From Flavobacteriaceae bacterium (lineage in GTDB: Bacteria > Bacteroidota > Bacteroidia > Flavobacteriales > Flavobacteriaceae): a stretch of DNA of 64,000 bases. Where the stretch lies: NCBI GenBank assembly GCA_028279515.1, contig JANQNQ010000003.1, positions 248,001-312,000 on the forward strand. Direction: 5' to 3'. The notes below the pieces were generated by a model. That model saw nothing but the letters and a program-made list of their open reading frames with translations, made no database searches and was not told where the DNA came from. The position numbers and the translations under genes are program-made. How positions within the stretch are numbered: the first letter of the stretch is position 1; each line of letters starts with the position of its first letter. This document shows, piece after piece, positions 29,428 through 37,916 of this stretch.

Positions 29428-29453
29428 TCAAAAAAAATCCTCAAATTTGTGCG

Positions 29454-29912
29454 ATGCAGCAGCTCAATTTTCCAGCATATTCGTTTCGTTTCAAAAATAG
29501 CGAAAATAAGGCCTACATCTTTGACGAAATTCGTAAAAAGTTTGTAGTGCTACAACCCGAAGAATGGGTACGTCAGCATACTGTACAATGGCTGTTGCAA
29601 GAAAAGGGGTTTCCGAAGAGCTTGATCAATATAGAGAAAGAGCTAAAGGTCAATGGTTTACGTAAACGATACGACATCGTGGTCTATAGGCCAGATGGAA
29701 GCATCTCTCTTTTGGTCGAATGCAAAGCCCCATCAATCAAAATTGATCAGCAGACCTTTGATCAGATCGCTCGGTACAACATGGTGCTAAAAGGAGAGCT
29801 TTTGATGGTCACCAACGGACTTTCTCATTTTTTCTGTGAAATGGACTATGAAAACGAAAAGTATGTATTTTTAAGGGATATTCCATCTTATACGCGTTAT
29901 TTTAAATCATGA
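29454..29912 (+). CDS. Type I restriction HsdR N-terminal domain protein (stand-alone)
   Basis: This 152-residue protein has only the nuclease-like N-terminal domain of HsdR. Visible features are RKRYDIVVYRPDGSISLLVECKAP, holding the D...ExK catalytic pattern of PD-(D/E)XK nucleases, and a following IDQQTFDQIARYNMVLKGELLMVTNG. No helicase domain, HsdM or HsdS lies nearby, so it is not a restriction system. Such stand-alone copies commonly sit beside holA in Flavobacteria. A nucleic-acid processing role is inferred. Its stop overlaps the next start (ATGA). Confidence 0.88.
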   Translation: MQQLNFPAYSFRFKNSENKAYIFDEIRKKFVVLQPEEWVRQHTVQWLLQEKGFPKSLINIEKELKVNGLRKRYDIVVYRPDGSISLLVECKAPSIKIDQQTFDQIARYNMVLKGELLMVTNGLSHFFCEMDYENEKYVFLRDIPSYTRYFKS

Positions 29913-30913
29913 AGGTAGCCGTCGTCATACTCAATTGGAATGGAAAAGCTCTTTTGGAGCAGTTTCTACCTTCGGTAATACAACATTCTGAGAGAGCTGA
30001 CATCTATGTGGCCGATAACGCTTCTACTGATGATTCGGTTGCCTTTGTAAAGACCAACTACCCTGATATCCATATCATTCAGAATGCCGAGAACGGAGGC
30101 TATGCCAAAGGGTATAACGACGCATTGAAGCATGTGGAAGCTGATATATTCTGCTTGCTGAACTCTGATGTCGAAGTTACTTCAGGATGGCTCTCTCCTA
30201 TTATCACACAGTTTGAAGCTGATGCCGATACAGGCATTATTCAACCTAAAATTCTTGACCACAAGGACAAAAGTAAATTCGAATATGCAGGCGCTTCGGG
30301 AGGGTATTTAGACAAATATGGGTATCCCTATTGTCGCGGACGCATCTTCGATACCTTAGAAGAAGATCAAGGTCAATATGACGACATTACCGATATATTT
30401 TGGGCCAGCGGCGCTTGTTTTTTTGTTCGGTCGAAAGTTTTCTTTGAACTGAACGGTTTTGATGAAGACTTTTTTGCCCATCAAGAAGAAATTGACCTTT
30501 GTTGGCGAGCACGATCTATAGGATATGGTATCAAGGTCGTTCCATCTTCGGTGGTATATCATGTGGGCGGTGCAACACTACAAGAACAAAATCCGAAGAA
30601 AACCTATCTCAATTTCAGGAATTCTCTGTTTTTACTTCTCAAGAACTTAAAAGGAAAAGATCTAGTTCCTGTTATTTTTAGCAGAATGTTGCTAGACGGC
30701 CTTGCTGCTATTCGCTTTTTGACACAAGGTAAGGGAAGTCATTTCTTTGCCGTATTCAAGGCCCACTTACACTTTTATGCAAGACTAAATCACTTTCGCC
30801 GAAAGCGTATTCTTCCTAAAAATTCCTTAAAACACTATCAGATAACGTCTATAGTATGGGGGTATTTCGTAAATAGGAAGAAAACGTACAAAGAACATAC
30901 AATAGAATACTAA
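29909..30913 (+). CDS. Glycosyltransferase family 2
   Basis: This is a GT-A fold enzyme of 334 residues. It starts with VAVVILNWNGKALLEQFLPSV and has the nucleotide-sugar loop VADNASTDDSVAF, a DxD-like LLNSDVEVTSGWL and the acceptor-side DEDFFAHQEEIDLCWRAR. A C-terminal hydrophobic and basic segment suggests membrane association. These features fit rhamnosyltransferase-like GT2 enzymes of cell-surface polysaccharide synthesis; donor and acceptor cannot be read from the sequence. Translation is coupled to the preceding HsdR-N-like gene by a 4-base overlap. Confidence 0.92.
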   Translation: MKVAVVILNWNGKALLEQFLPSVIQHSERADIYVADNASTDDSVAFVKTNYPDIHIIQNAENGGYAKGYNDALKHVEADIFCLLNSDVEVTSGWLSPIITQFEADADTGIIQPKILDHKDKSKFEYAGASGGYLDKYGYPYCRGRIFDTLEEDQGQYDDITDIFWASGACFFVRSKVFFELNGFDEDFFAHQEEIDLCWRARSIGYGIKVVPSSVVYHVGGATLQEQNPKKTYLNFRNSLFLLLKNLKGKDLVPVIFSRMLLDGLAAIRFLTQGKGSHFFAVFKAHLHFYARLNHFRRKRILPKNSLKHYQITSIVWGYFVNRKKTYKEHTIEY

Positions 30914-30950
30914 ATGTATGTTAACACCAAACTTATCGTTTATTTTTTGG

Positions 30951-30958
30951 TAATTTTG
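30951..30958 (+). promoter_or_regulatory. Probable -7 promoter element TAATTTTG
   Basis: This exact TAnnTTTG match lies 40 bases before the OmpA-family ATG at 30998 and argues against the longer frame that begins at 30914. A TTG at the right distance upstream is not evident. Confidence 0.5.
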
Positions 30959-30997
30959 GTAATCGTAATCAATAAAATTAAAAACCGAATTTCATCT

Positions 30998-31861
30998 ATG
31001 AAACGAATTATCTTAATGGCTGCGGGAATGGCGCTGATCTTCTCTTCTTGTGTTTCTAAGAAAGAGTTTGCTGCCTTAGAGGCCAAGCAAAAAGAGACGC
31101 AGGACCTTCTTAATACGGCTACCGTGAAACTGAACTCTTGTTTAGAGGAAAAAGCAGCACTTTCTGCGAGAACGAAAGGATTACAAGATCAGGTATCAGA
31201 TCTAAGAAAGACGAACAAAGGACTTATTGAAAGTACAAAAGACCTTACCATGCTAACCACCAAAGGGGCCGAAAACCTTGAGAAATCTTTGGAGAGTTTG
31301 CAAGAAAAGGACCTGAAGATTCAACGTCTACAAGATGCTTTGACCAAAAAGGACAGTGTTACATTGGCCTTGGTAACGAGCCTTAAGAAGGAAGTAGGTA
31401 TCAATGATCCAGACATCGAAGTGAACGTTGAGAAAGGCGTGGTATTTATCTCTATCTCTGATAAGTTATTATTTAAGAGCGGAAGCTATAACGTTACGTC
31501 AAGAGCCAAAGAAGTTCTGACCAAAGTAGCGAAAGTAGTTAATAGCAAGCCAGACTTTGAGTGTATGGTGGAAGGACACACTGATAACGTACCGTACAAG
31601 AAAGGTGTTCTTTTAGATAACTGGGATCTAAGCGTGAAGCGTTCTACTGCCATCATTCGTGTATTGCAGGAGTTAAATGTGAATCCACAACAGTTAATCG
31701 CTGCTGGTCGTAGCTTCTACGTACCACTTGTAGATAACAACAACGCTGATAATCGTGCTACCAACCGTAGAACACGTATCGTAATTCTTCCAAAGATCGA
31801 TCAATTCTATGATATGATCGAAAAGGAAATGAAAACGCTTAGCGAAGCTGGTGGACAATAA
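30998..31861 (+). CDS. OmpA-family peptidoglycan-associated lipoprotein
   Basis: The ATG at 30998 begins a classic lipoprotein signal, MKRIILMAAGMALIFSSC; the frame is open from 30914 but that start lies before the promoter. Residues 22-130 form a coiled coil (KEFAALEAKQKETQDLL, LEKSLESLQEKDLKIQRLQ). Residues 140-287 form the OmpA C-terminal domain (VFISISDKLLFKSGSYNVTSRAKEVL, VEGHTDNVPY, LSVKRSTAIIRVLQ, NRRTRIVI), which binds peptidoglycan. The likely role is to tether the outer membrane to the cell wall. A terminator follows. Confidence 0.92.
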   Translation: MKRIILMAAGMALIFSSCVSKKEFAALEAKQKETQDLLNTATVKLNSCLEEKAALSARTKGLQDQVSDLRKTNKGLIESTKDLTMLTTKGAENLEKSLESLQEKDLKIQRLQDALTKKDSVTLALVTSLKKEVGINDPDIEVNVEKGVVFISISDKLLFKSGSYNVTSRAKEVLTKVAKVVNSKPDFECMVEGHTDNVPYKKGVLLDNWDLSVKRSTAIIRVLQELNVNPQQLIAAGRSFYVPLVDNNNADNRATNRRTRIVILPKIDQFYDMIEKEMKTLSEAGGQ

Positions 31862-31883
31862 GAAAACAGCACAAACACTATAC

Positions 31884-31915
31884 AAAAAAGCACAGCAATA
31901 AGCTGTGCTTTTTTT
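31884..31915. terminator. Bidirectional terminator between ompA-like gene and TOMM operon
   Basis: The stem AAGCACAGC/GCTGTGCTT (31888-31896 with 31902-31910) has A-rich and T-rich flanks, so it works in both directions. It closes the plus-strand OmpA gene and the minus-strand RiPP operon. Confidence 0.88.
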
Positions 31916-32357
31916 ATGGTCTGGTAAGGTATGAATGTGTCCAATGATGGGAGCGGTAGCGCTCTGTAAAATCTTCAAGTGACATTTTCGAGTGCCCAAA
32001 CAAAGGGTCTGCAATGTATAGGGTTGCATTGTCTATACCGTAGATGACGGCCAAATGCCATCCGATGAAAAAGCGCATACATGCTGCAATCGGGCGATTG
32101 TGTAAGAGTTCGTTCTCGATCTCTTTGAGCGTCAAAGGGCGCGCTATTTCTTCTTTGAGATGACCTACGAAAGCCAGTGCCTCTGCCGGACGATGTACCC
32201 GGTTATACCGTTCTCCAAAGACCTCTTGTGCCAAGTCTTCCTGGGCAATCATATCTGTTTTGCCAAAGTACTTCGCTATCGAACGCGATACGGCCGCCCA
32301 ACAAAGAAGGGACTGCGTCTGCTGTTCTTGTTCATACGAAAGTACGATCTTGCTCAT
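31914..32357 (-). CDS. Papain-like cysteine peptidase of the TOMM operon (C39/C70-like)
   Basis: The 147-residue protein carries a papain-like site. Q13 and C19 lie in EQQTQSLLCWAAVSRSIAKYFG at the usual six-residue oxyanion spacing, with H101 in FFIGWHLAVIYGI and D117 in IADPLFGH. No transporter domains or signal peptide are present. It is the last gene of the RiPP operon and overlaps the 755-residue gene by 4 bases, so a role in leader removal is inferred, likely in the cytosol. The family otherwise includes AvrRpt2-like and C39-type peptidases. Which peptide it cuts is not shown by the sequence. Confidence 0.75.
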   Translation of the reverse strand: MSKIVLSYEQEQQTQSLLCWAAVSRSIAKYFGKTDMIAQEDLAQEVFGERYNRVHRPAEALAFVGHLKEEIARPLTLKEIENELLHNRPIAACMRFFIGWHLAVIYGIDNATLYIADPLFGHSKMSLEDFTERYRSHHWTHSYLTRP

Positions 32358-34621
32358 ACACTTTTCGGATTATATTGAATGGTAATCAAGCGGTCTTTTT
32401 CCATGTTTATAAGCACTTCTATTGCTTCGGTTTCCTCATTACCATTTAAGGTTCTTTCGATGACTTGTGCCACAGAAAGTGTTTCGCTTGCTTGATTCAA
32501 CAATCGCAATACGGTATTGGCTTCAGTTGCTAATTTCTTAGGCGAAAAGTACCTCTTATAATGCACCGTAACTCTTTGTTCTCCTGGTTCGATATAACGT
32601 AATGCAGGGCAAATTTGAACCGTTGATTTTAAGAACAATTGACGTTCATCTTCAACATTCAACTCATAGGTTTGTTTCCCAAATTGAATTCGATCCACTT
32701 GATGACGTATGCAAACATCCAAAAGTTCATACTGGTTGGATGGTAATTCGCTTCCGAATTGCGTGTCGGTTACTATAGTTCCTATGGTTTCTTCTTCCGA
32801 GATCCCTAATACGGTTCTCAGTAGCTGCAATACCAACTTCGAGAGTTCGTTGAAATTGGGTCCGCTGTAATGGGTCGTGATCTTTTCCGAAGTAATAAAA
32901 AGACCGATTCCTATGCCACCTATTGCTTTTTCTTTGGTAACTATGGTTTCATCCACTCGAGTAAAAGGTACTACTGCTTCATTCTCAAAATCCAACGGAA
33001 TACCCACTTGTTTTGCAGCTTCAGTAAGTTGTTGCAATAACGCCTTCGATATGTCTTCAACATGCCCAGAGCGATTGGACAAACGCTTTCGCAGAATGGC
33101 TTGCGCCACCCTTGGTGCCAAGGCTTCTGGCGTTTCATTGCTAAGCCAATGTACACAGGTTCGCAACCAATAGATAAAGGCGCGCTTTTCGTTTTCTTTG
33201 AGCCCTTCTAACTGTGCAAAACAAAAGTTGGTGTACAACAGATCACTTTCATTCTTGATTCGATAGTTAATGTCAAATGCCCTTTTATAATATTGTTCAG
33301 AAATCGTCAAATCACGCTCTTTTTTGTACAATCGCGCTTGGTTGATGGCATTGATGTATTGAATATGCCAATCTCGATATTCTTGCTCTTCTAAGAGTTT
33401 TTCGATCTTCTTCTCATAGGCAAAGGCCGTCTCGATCTTTCCGAGGCGTAGCTTGTTCAAAGCGGAAATGTTTAACAAGTACAGATATAAACGCGGAAAG
33501 GTTTCAGGTTTCAGATACGTTCGTGCTTTTTCGAAGTAGTTTTCTGCCTCTTGAGGTTGATTGGTCATCACCAAGCCCCAGGCCTTGCTTTGATATAAGG
33601 ATGCTTTATACTCATCCGGAAGGTTGTCAGTAGGAAGCTCTCCTGCCGCTGCCGCGTCGAAATCCATCAGTGCGATGCGTATGTTTTGCATCTGCGAGAC
33701 CACAGATGCGCGTTCTTCCTCAGAAATATTGAAAGATTTGATGTAATCGAGAATACGTAATGCTATCTCATACCCCCCTTCAGCAAAACGTTTCCCAGCT
33801 TCGGCTCGTAAAAAGGAAATAGTACATGCATGTTCTCCGTGCAATGCAAGGTATACCTGAAGATGGTCTTCGAGTGTTTCGAAGATTTCGTTCTCAAATA
33901 CGGTTTTGTCCACACCAAAGGTTGGAGGCAGTATACTGATTCCATTCTGAAGATTCAACACATCAGAACTGTTCAATGCTACGGCGACGGTTTGGGGTAA
34001 GATTCCTGGCAATCGGTAGTTGGCATTCTTCTTATTCGCAGCGTTCGTTTGCTGAACAGCTGCCTCCCACTCTTCTGGCATAGATGTTATCGAATCTCCA
34101 ATTGCAAAGACGATTTCGCAGTCTGTAGATTGAAGTGCTTGAGAAAACAAGGTCAAAAACTGAACGTTTTCAACACCCCAGGCATGTCCTTCTTTAGGCG
34201 GAAACACCACTACATTTCGAATCCCTTTCGAACTAATCGCCTGCAGTAGCTTTTTGCAATAGGCGTACGAAAGCATAAAGTTCTTATCTCCTTCGCTCTC
34301 ATTATCGATCAACCGTCCAACGGTATCGGCGTAGCGAAGATAGTTTTGCGTACTGTGCCCAATTTCGGGCTGAATGCTCGCTTCAAAATCGAGCCCCAGC
34401 TGTGCACATAGTTCCCCCAAAATCCAATGTCCTTTCCATGCGCCTTCAGAAAGGTCTGAGAACACACATTGTTTGGCAAGATCACTTACCTGAAGCTGGT
34501 CTTTCAACGCATCCCAATCTGAAAAACGAAGGGTTTTAAACGTTGGTTTCTCCGGACCTCTGGTAAATTTCCCATGGGTTTTGGCGGGTGTGGCTTTATG
34601 AATTTCCTGCACAGATTCCAT
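32354..34621 (-). CDS. TPR-containing protein of unknown function in the TOMM operon (755 aa)
   Basis: I do not recognise the whole protein. Residues 1-260 have an alpha/beta character (GIRNVVVFPPKEGHAWGVENVQ, CEIVFAIGDSITSMP). Residues 265-530 are helical with tetratricopeptide-like repeats (YQSKAWGLVMTNQPQEAENYFEKAR, ISEQYYKRAFDINYRIKNESDLLYTN). The C-terminal segment (about 690-750) reads like a winged helix of the PqqD/RRE type (TVLRLLNQASETLSVAQVIER, VLINMEKDRLI). It overlaps the dehydrogenase gene by 26 bases and the peptidase gene by 4, so it is translated with the modification enzymes. Possible roles are scaffold, leader binding or export adaptor. Confidence 0.7.
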   Translation of the reverse strand: MESVQEIHKATPAKTHGKFTRGPEKPTFKTLRFSDWDALKDQLQVSDLAKQCVFSDLSEGAWKGHWILGELCAQLGLDFEASIQPEIGHSTQNYLRYADTVGRLIDNESEGDKNFMLSYAYCKKLLQAISSKGIRNVVVFPPKEGHAWGVENVQFLTLFSQALQSTDCEIVFAIGDSITSMPEEWEAAVQQTNAANKKNANYRLPGILPQTVAVALNSSDVLNLQNGISILPPTFGVDKTVFENEIFETLEDHLQVYLALHGEHACTISFLRAEAGKRFAEGGYEIALRILDYIKSFNISEEERASVVSQMQNIRIALMDFDAAAAGELPTDNLPDEYKASLYQSKAWGLVMTNQPQEAENYFEKARTYLKPETFPRLYLYLLNISALNKLRLGKIETAFAYEKKIEKLLEEQEYRDWHIQYINAINQARLYKKERDLTISEQYYKRAFDINYRIKNESDLLYTNFCFAQLEGLKENEKRAFIYWLRTCVHWLSNETPEALAPRVAQAILRKRLSNRSGHVEDISKALLQQLTEAAKQVGIPLDFENEAVVPFTRVDETIVTKEKAIGGIGIGLFITSEKITTHYSGPNFNELSKLVLQLLRTVLGISEEETIGTIVTDTQFGSELPSNQYELLDVCIRHQVDRIQFGKQTYELNVEDERQLFLKSTVQICPALRYIEPGEQRVTVHYKRYFSPKKLATEANTVLRLLNQASETLSVAQVIERTLNGNEETEAIEVLINMEKDRLITIQYNPKSV

Positions 34622-35402
34622 TCAAGTAAATTGTAGAGTGATTCAATCCGTCAATTTCGAGAAACTGGTCCATCATACGATCGTGGTACCCCCCAATGTT
34701 GATCACACCAAGGTTCATACCCGTTGCGGCCAAGTTGATGTTTTGCGCTACGTGTCCGGCTTCGATCATCACAAAACGATAGCCTTTGTTGCGATACTTA
34801 AATATCGAACGGTTAAATACGCCGGTGATGAAAATGATGGCTGACAATTGATCGGCAATATGCGACTGAAAAGAAACCAGCGATTCACCAATCACTTTTC
34901 GGTGATCCCCCGGTCTAATCAATTGCACTGCGTTTTGTGCTGGTGAATAATGATACAACCCTGGCTCTAGACCTTCGATAAAGCCGTTAGAAAAGAAATA
35001 CAATTCTAATGGATATAAGGCTCCGCCTGAAGGAACGGTGCGAAATGGTCGAGAGATATACTCATTGTCCTTGTTATCTCGTGTTTCGCCATATCCAAAA
35101 TGCAGGATTGTTCGCCATTGTTCTAGCGTGATGGTCGAAGGTGCCATTTCAGCAGGCGTCTTTCGGTTTAAAACAGACTCTAGCAACGAATTATCTATTG
35201 GCGCAAACGTATCGGGTAGCGGAATGCTTTTGTAATTTTCATACGGAAAACTCTCGTATAGGTTGGCCATTTCGGCAAGCACTTGTTCATTGGTCAAGGC
35301 TTTGTCAAAGTGTCCGGTCTTTGAGTTCTCGTGGAATTCTTCCCAACTTGGAGTCTCAGTATCTTGCTGAAACTCTATACTTTTCCAAATGCTGTCTAAC
35401 AT
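34596..35402 (-). CDS. SagB-type FMN dehydrogenase (azoline oxidase)
   Basis: A 268-residue nitroreductase-fold protein. SagB/McbC-type enzymes use FMN to oxidise azolines to thiazoles or oxazoles. Family phrases are SRPFRTVPSGGALYPLELYFF, GLYHYSPAQNAVQLI, and a C-terminal RNKGYRFVMIEAGHVAQNINLAATGMNLGVINIGG. It follows the YcaO gene by 29 bases and overlaps the next gene. Its presence implies aromatic azoles, not only azolines, in the product. I rate the SagB assignment firm because YcaO and an E1-like partner are adjacent. Confidence 0.9.
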   Translation of the reverse strand: MLDSIWKSIEFQQDTETPSWEEFHENSKTGHFDKALTNEQVLAEMANLYESFPYENYKSIPLPDTFAPIDNSLLESVLNRKTPAEMAPSTITLEQWRTILHFGYGETRDNKDNEYISRPFRTVPSGGALYPLELYFFSNGFIEGLEPGLYHYSPAQNAVQLIRPGDHRKVIGESLVSFQSHIADQLSAIIFITGVFNRSIFKYRNKGYRFVMIEAGHVAQNINLAATGMNLGVINIGGYHDRMMDQFLEIDGLNHSTIYLNGICAGNS

Positions 35403-35431
35403 AGTGGGTGGTTTTAAAATTAATAAATGGC

Positions 35432-36766
35432 CTACGGAAACGGATGCGGAAACGGATAATCTCCTGTTTCTTTGGTGATTCCTTCAAATCCTAATTGCTG
35501 CGGAATCTCCCAAAGGCGCTTCCCTCCTAACGGACGCTTGTGATATCCCATGAACAATGGATGATATCCTGGGATGATTGCTCTAATGACCGTCATTCCG
35601 AGGCTGCGGATATCTTCCGTCGTAATATCAGAGACCAATACGTCGTATCCAGTTTCCTTTAAAATGCGGATCAACGTCTCCATTTCCTCTTTAGGAGAAG
35701 ATGAAGAGAAATCGTGCATTTCACTAAAATCCTTCCACTCTTCCGAAGCATATAAAAACTCGGCGTGTTTGGTCTTTTCAGGATCCATCCAGAAATTCAC
35801 ATGGTGTACTTGTCCGAGTACGTTATCAAATTCTTGGTGTGGCTCTAAACGCGGTAATTCATTTCGAATTTGATAGGCATAGCGCTCTGTATGCGCCAAT
35901 TCTTCTAACGCTTTACGCACCGACTCTTCAGGGCTCATGGCAACTGAAGCGGCTACAACGATGGGTACAAAAGAGGTGTTATGATTACGTGCAACCACAA
36001 GGATTCCAGGAATCTTAGTTTCGTTGGTGATGTCCATCACATGAATCTCATATCCCACTTTTTCAAAGCGCCGGATCAGGTCTTTATTGGCTTCGCTCAG
36101 CGTTTCTTTTCGGATTCTTGGACGTGAGAGTTTGGCCTGCCATGTGATCATGAAATCATCACGTTCAATCACTTCACAGATGCCTCCTACAACGGCTTCC
36201 TCGTAACTACAATGACAAGAAAGACCTGTTGAGATGGGTTGCACTATGGGTGTTTCTTCTCCGTTCTCATAGAAGAAATAAGGAACGTACACCATAGAAG
36301 CAGGAACATACACTGTTTCACCATTACTCAAATTGTTGGTAGGTACCCAACGTACTGGTGAATCTTCGGTAAAATCATCGAACATAAATTCGTGATGATG
36401 TACTTGCTCTTGGCTGTACAGTGCAAAATCTCTTGGATGAATGCACTTGAAGGGGGCCTCATTATAACTTACTAACGGAAAAGGTTCTTTATCGTAAATG
36501 GCGGCGCAATAGCGCTCTACACACTCTCCAATGGTCTTGGCTAGGGCGATCTCGCGAGTGGTGGCTGCACCACCTCCTACCGCAAAGTTCTTGTAATCAC
36601 CAAAGGCTTCGGTATTAGCAGCCATGGCATTGAATCGAAAGAACTTTGGTGAATCGACCTCTATGGCGTGTTCGCTTGCTCCTGTGATGATACCCACTTT
36701 AGGGTCCAAAAGATGCGGCAACGCATGGGTAAGCCGTCTGATGGGTGTGATTAGATCGCTACTCAT
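35432..36766 (-). CDS. YcaO-domain cyclodehydratase (SagD-like)
   Basis: This 444-residue YcaO protein is the ATP-dependent enzyme that converts Cys, Ser or Thr side chains of the precursor into azolines. ATP-site phrases are visible: AKTIGECVERYCAAIYDKEPFP, GLSCHCSYEEAVVGGICEVIERDDFMITW, VRKALEELAHTERYAY. The C-terminus is Pro-rich, with P438, P440, P442 and P444, the PxPxP feature known for azoline-forming YcaO enzymes. Its start overlaps the end of the E1-like gene by 8 bases, as expected for subunits made together. It is separate from the E1-like partner, as in the streptolysin-S type. Confidence 0.93.
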   Translation of the reverse strand: MSSDLITPIRRLTHALPHLLDPKVGIITGASEHAIEVDSPKFFRFNAMAANTEAFGDYKNFAVGGGAATTREIALAKTIGECVERYCAAIYDKEPFPLVSYNEAPFKCIHPRDFALYSQEQVHHHEFMFDDFTEDSPVRWVPTNNLSNGETVYVPASMVYVPYFFYENGEETPIVQPISTGLSCHCSYEEAVVGGICEVIERDDFMITWQAKLSRPRIRKETLSEANKDLIRRFEKVGYEIHVMDITNETKIPGILVVARNHNTSFVPIVVAASVAMSPEESVRKALEELAHTERYAYQIRNELPRLEPHQEFDNVLGQVHHVNFWMDPEKTKHAEFLYASEEWKDFSEMHDFSSSSPKEEMETLIRILKETGYDVLVSDITTEDIRSLGMTVIRAIIPGYHPLFMGYHKRPLGGKRLWEIPQQLGFEGITKETGDYPFPHPFP

Positions 36767-37847
36767 GATATCCTACGGTTTGTTCGATTTCGGCCCAAGC
36801 CTCATCGGTGGTCATCTGTTTTCTAATATTGATCAATGGCAATTTTGGCGCATCGCTACAGGTTTTGCATCGTGGTGCCTTGATCAGTTTTCTTCGCGTC
36901 ATCGAACCACTCAATAGATCGATCTCTCTAATGGTGCCAATCTCCCACTGAATGTTAGAGTTGAACTTGATCAGGTCAAAACTGGCTACCTGTGCCAGCA
37001 TGGTGAGCATGGTGTTGTGATACGCGGTTGTATCTTGTCCTTCGAAGGCGTATTGTTCTGCCAATCGCTTCTCTTCGAACCTGGGGCTATTGGAGTTTTG
37101 TCTGGCTTTGAGACACTCGAGGCAAGCGCCTTCTTGCGGAATCACTAGCGGACCTGCATAGCCTACCATGTTCTGAAGAACGACTGGATAGAAGGGTACT
37201 TTGTTCTTTACTGCAAAACTGTTCCAGCGTTCTAGAAGATAGAAGCTTCCAAATTCTGACCCCGAAATGATAAAGCCGTAATCAACGGTGTTCTTCTCAA
37301 ATGCATCATCGGTAGTTACAATTAAGTTTTCACTCTTCCAGAATTCGTCGGTCAAATGAAATTCGTCATCAAAGAATTCGACGTTTCGTAGACTCGGGTC
37401 ATCGACCACGATGATTCCTTCTTTTCCGTCTTTGAGCAACGTTTCTATGATCTGCTTGTTCATCTTATTGATGCCGACGAATGCCCATGGCTTTTCGTTG
37501 AGAATTTGAGATACCTGCTCTTGGTGCTTGTTGAAGTGCCAGTAGAAAATATCTTGGGCCGCTTCAGCAGTTACACTATCGGGTGTTTCGTCTTCGGCGA
37601 TGATGAAACGTTTCTTTCTTAAATGATCTATAAAGTCAAGAATGATCTCTCGTACATTTCCTGCGAACAATAGGGCCAATTCGTTAGCGGTCTTGGGCCC
37701 TTGTAGCAATGCCTTCTGCAATACCTTTACAACCAACAAGGCACTCTTGTTAGGAATCATCATCGAAGAAACGCCTCTTTTTAGGATGACCTTGTCTTCG
37801 TGCTCTATGATCTGAAAAGGCAGTACTTTAAGTTTTGTGTTTTCCAT
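36759..37847 (-). CDS. TOMM leader-binding E1-like cyclodehydratase partner (SagC-like)
   Basis: I choose the ATG at 37847 (362 residues), because the longer frame to 37901 would run through the hairpin behind the precursor gene. The N-terminal 90 residues form a winged-helix RRE-like domain (SMMIPNKSALLVVKVLQKAL, LALLFAGNVREIILDFIDHLRKKRFII). It continues into an E1/ThiF-like fold (WAFVGINKMNKQIIETLL, EGIIVVDDPSLRNVEFFD). Two CxxC pairs, C242/C245 (GACLECLKA) and C327/C330 (PRCKTCSD), fit the structural zinc site of this family. Role known for the family: bind the leader peptide and potentiate YcaO. Confidence 0.88.
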   Translation of the reverse strand: MENTKLKVLPFQIIEHEDKVILKRGVSSMMIPNKSALLVVKVLQKALLQGPKTANELALLFAGNVREIILDFIDHLRKKRFIIAEDETPDSVTAEAAQDIFYWHFNKHQEQVSQILNEKPWAFVGINKMNKQIIETLLKDGKEGIIVVDDPSLRNVEFFDDEFHLTDEFWKSENLIVTTDDAFEKNTVDYGFIISGSEFGSFYLLERWNSFAVKNKVPFYPVVLQNMVGYAGPLVIPQEGACLECLKARQNSNSPRFEEKRLAEQYAFEGQDTTAYHNTMLTMLAQVASFDLIKFNSNIQWEIGTIREIDLLSGSMTRRKLIKAPRCKTCSDAPKLPLINIRKQMTTDEAWAEIEQTVGYHE

Positions 37848-37875
37848 ATTGAGATTGAATTGAATGTTAGCTAAA

Positions 37876-37903
37876 AGGTGAGAATGTGTTACCATTCTCA
37901 CCT
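37876..37903 (-). promoter_or_regulatory. Hairpin between precursor gene and modification genes (attenuator or processing site)
   Basis: A perfect 11-bp stem AGGTGAGAATG/CATTCTCACCT with a 6-base loop is followed by TTTT on the transcribed strand. It lies 13 bases after the precursor stop, before the next start at 37847. Partial termination would give more precursor than enzyme. Confidence 0.8.
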
Positions 37904-37916
37904 AAGTAAGTAAACC

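Noticed and set aside
29454-29912. Type I restriction-modification system
   Set aside because: Only an HsdR N-terminal domain is present; no helicase, methylase or specificity subunit nearby.
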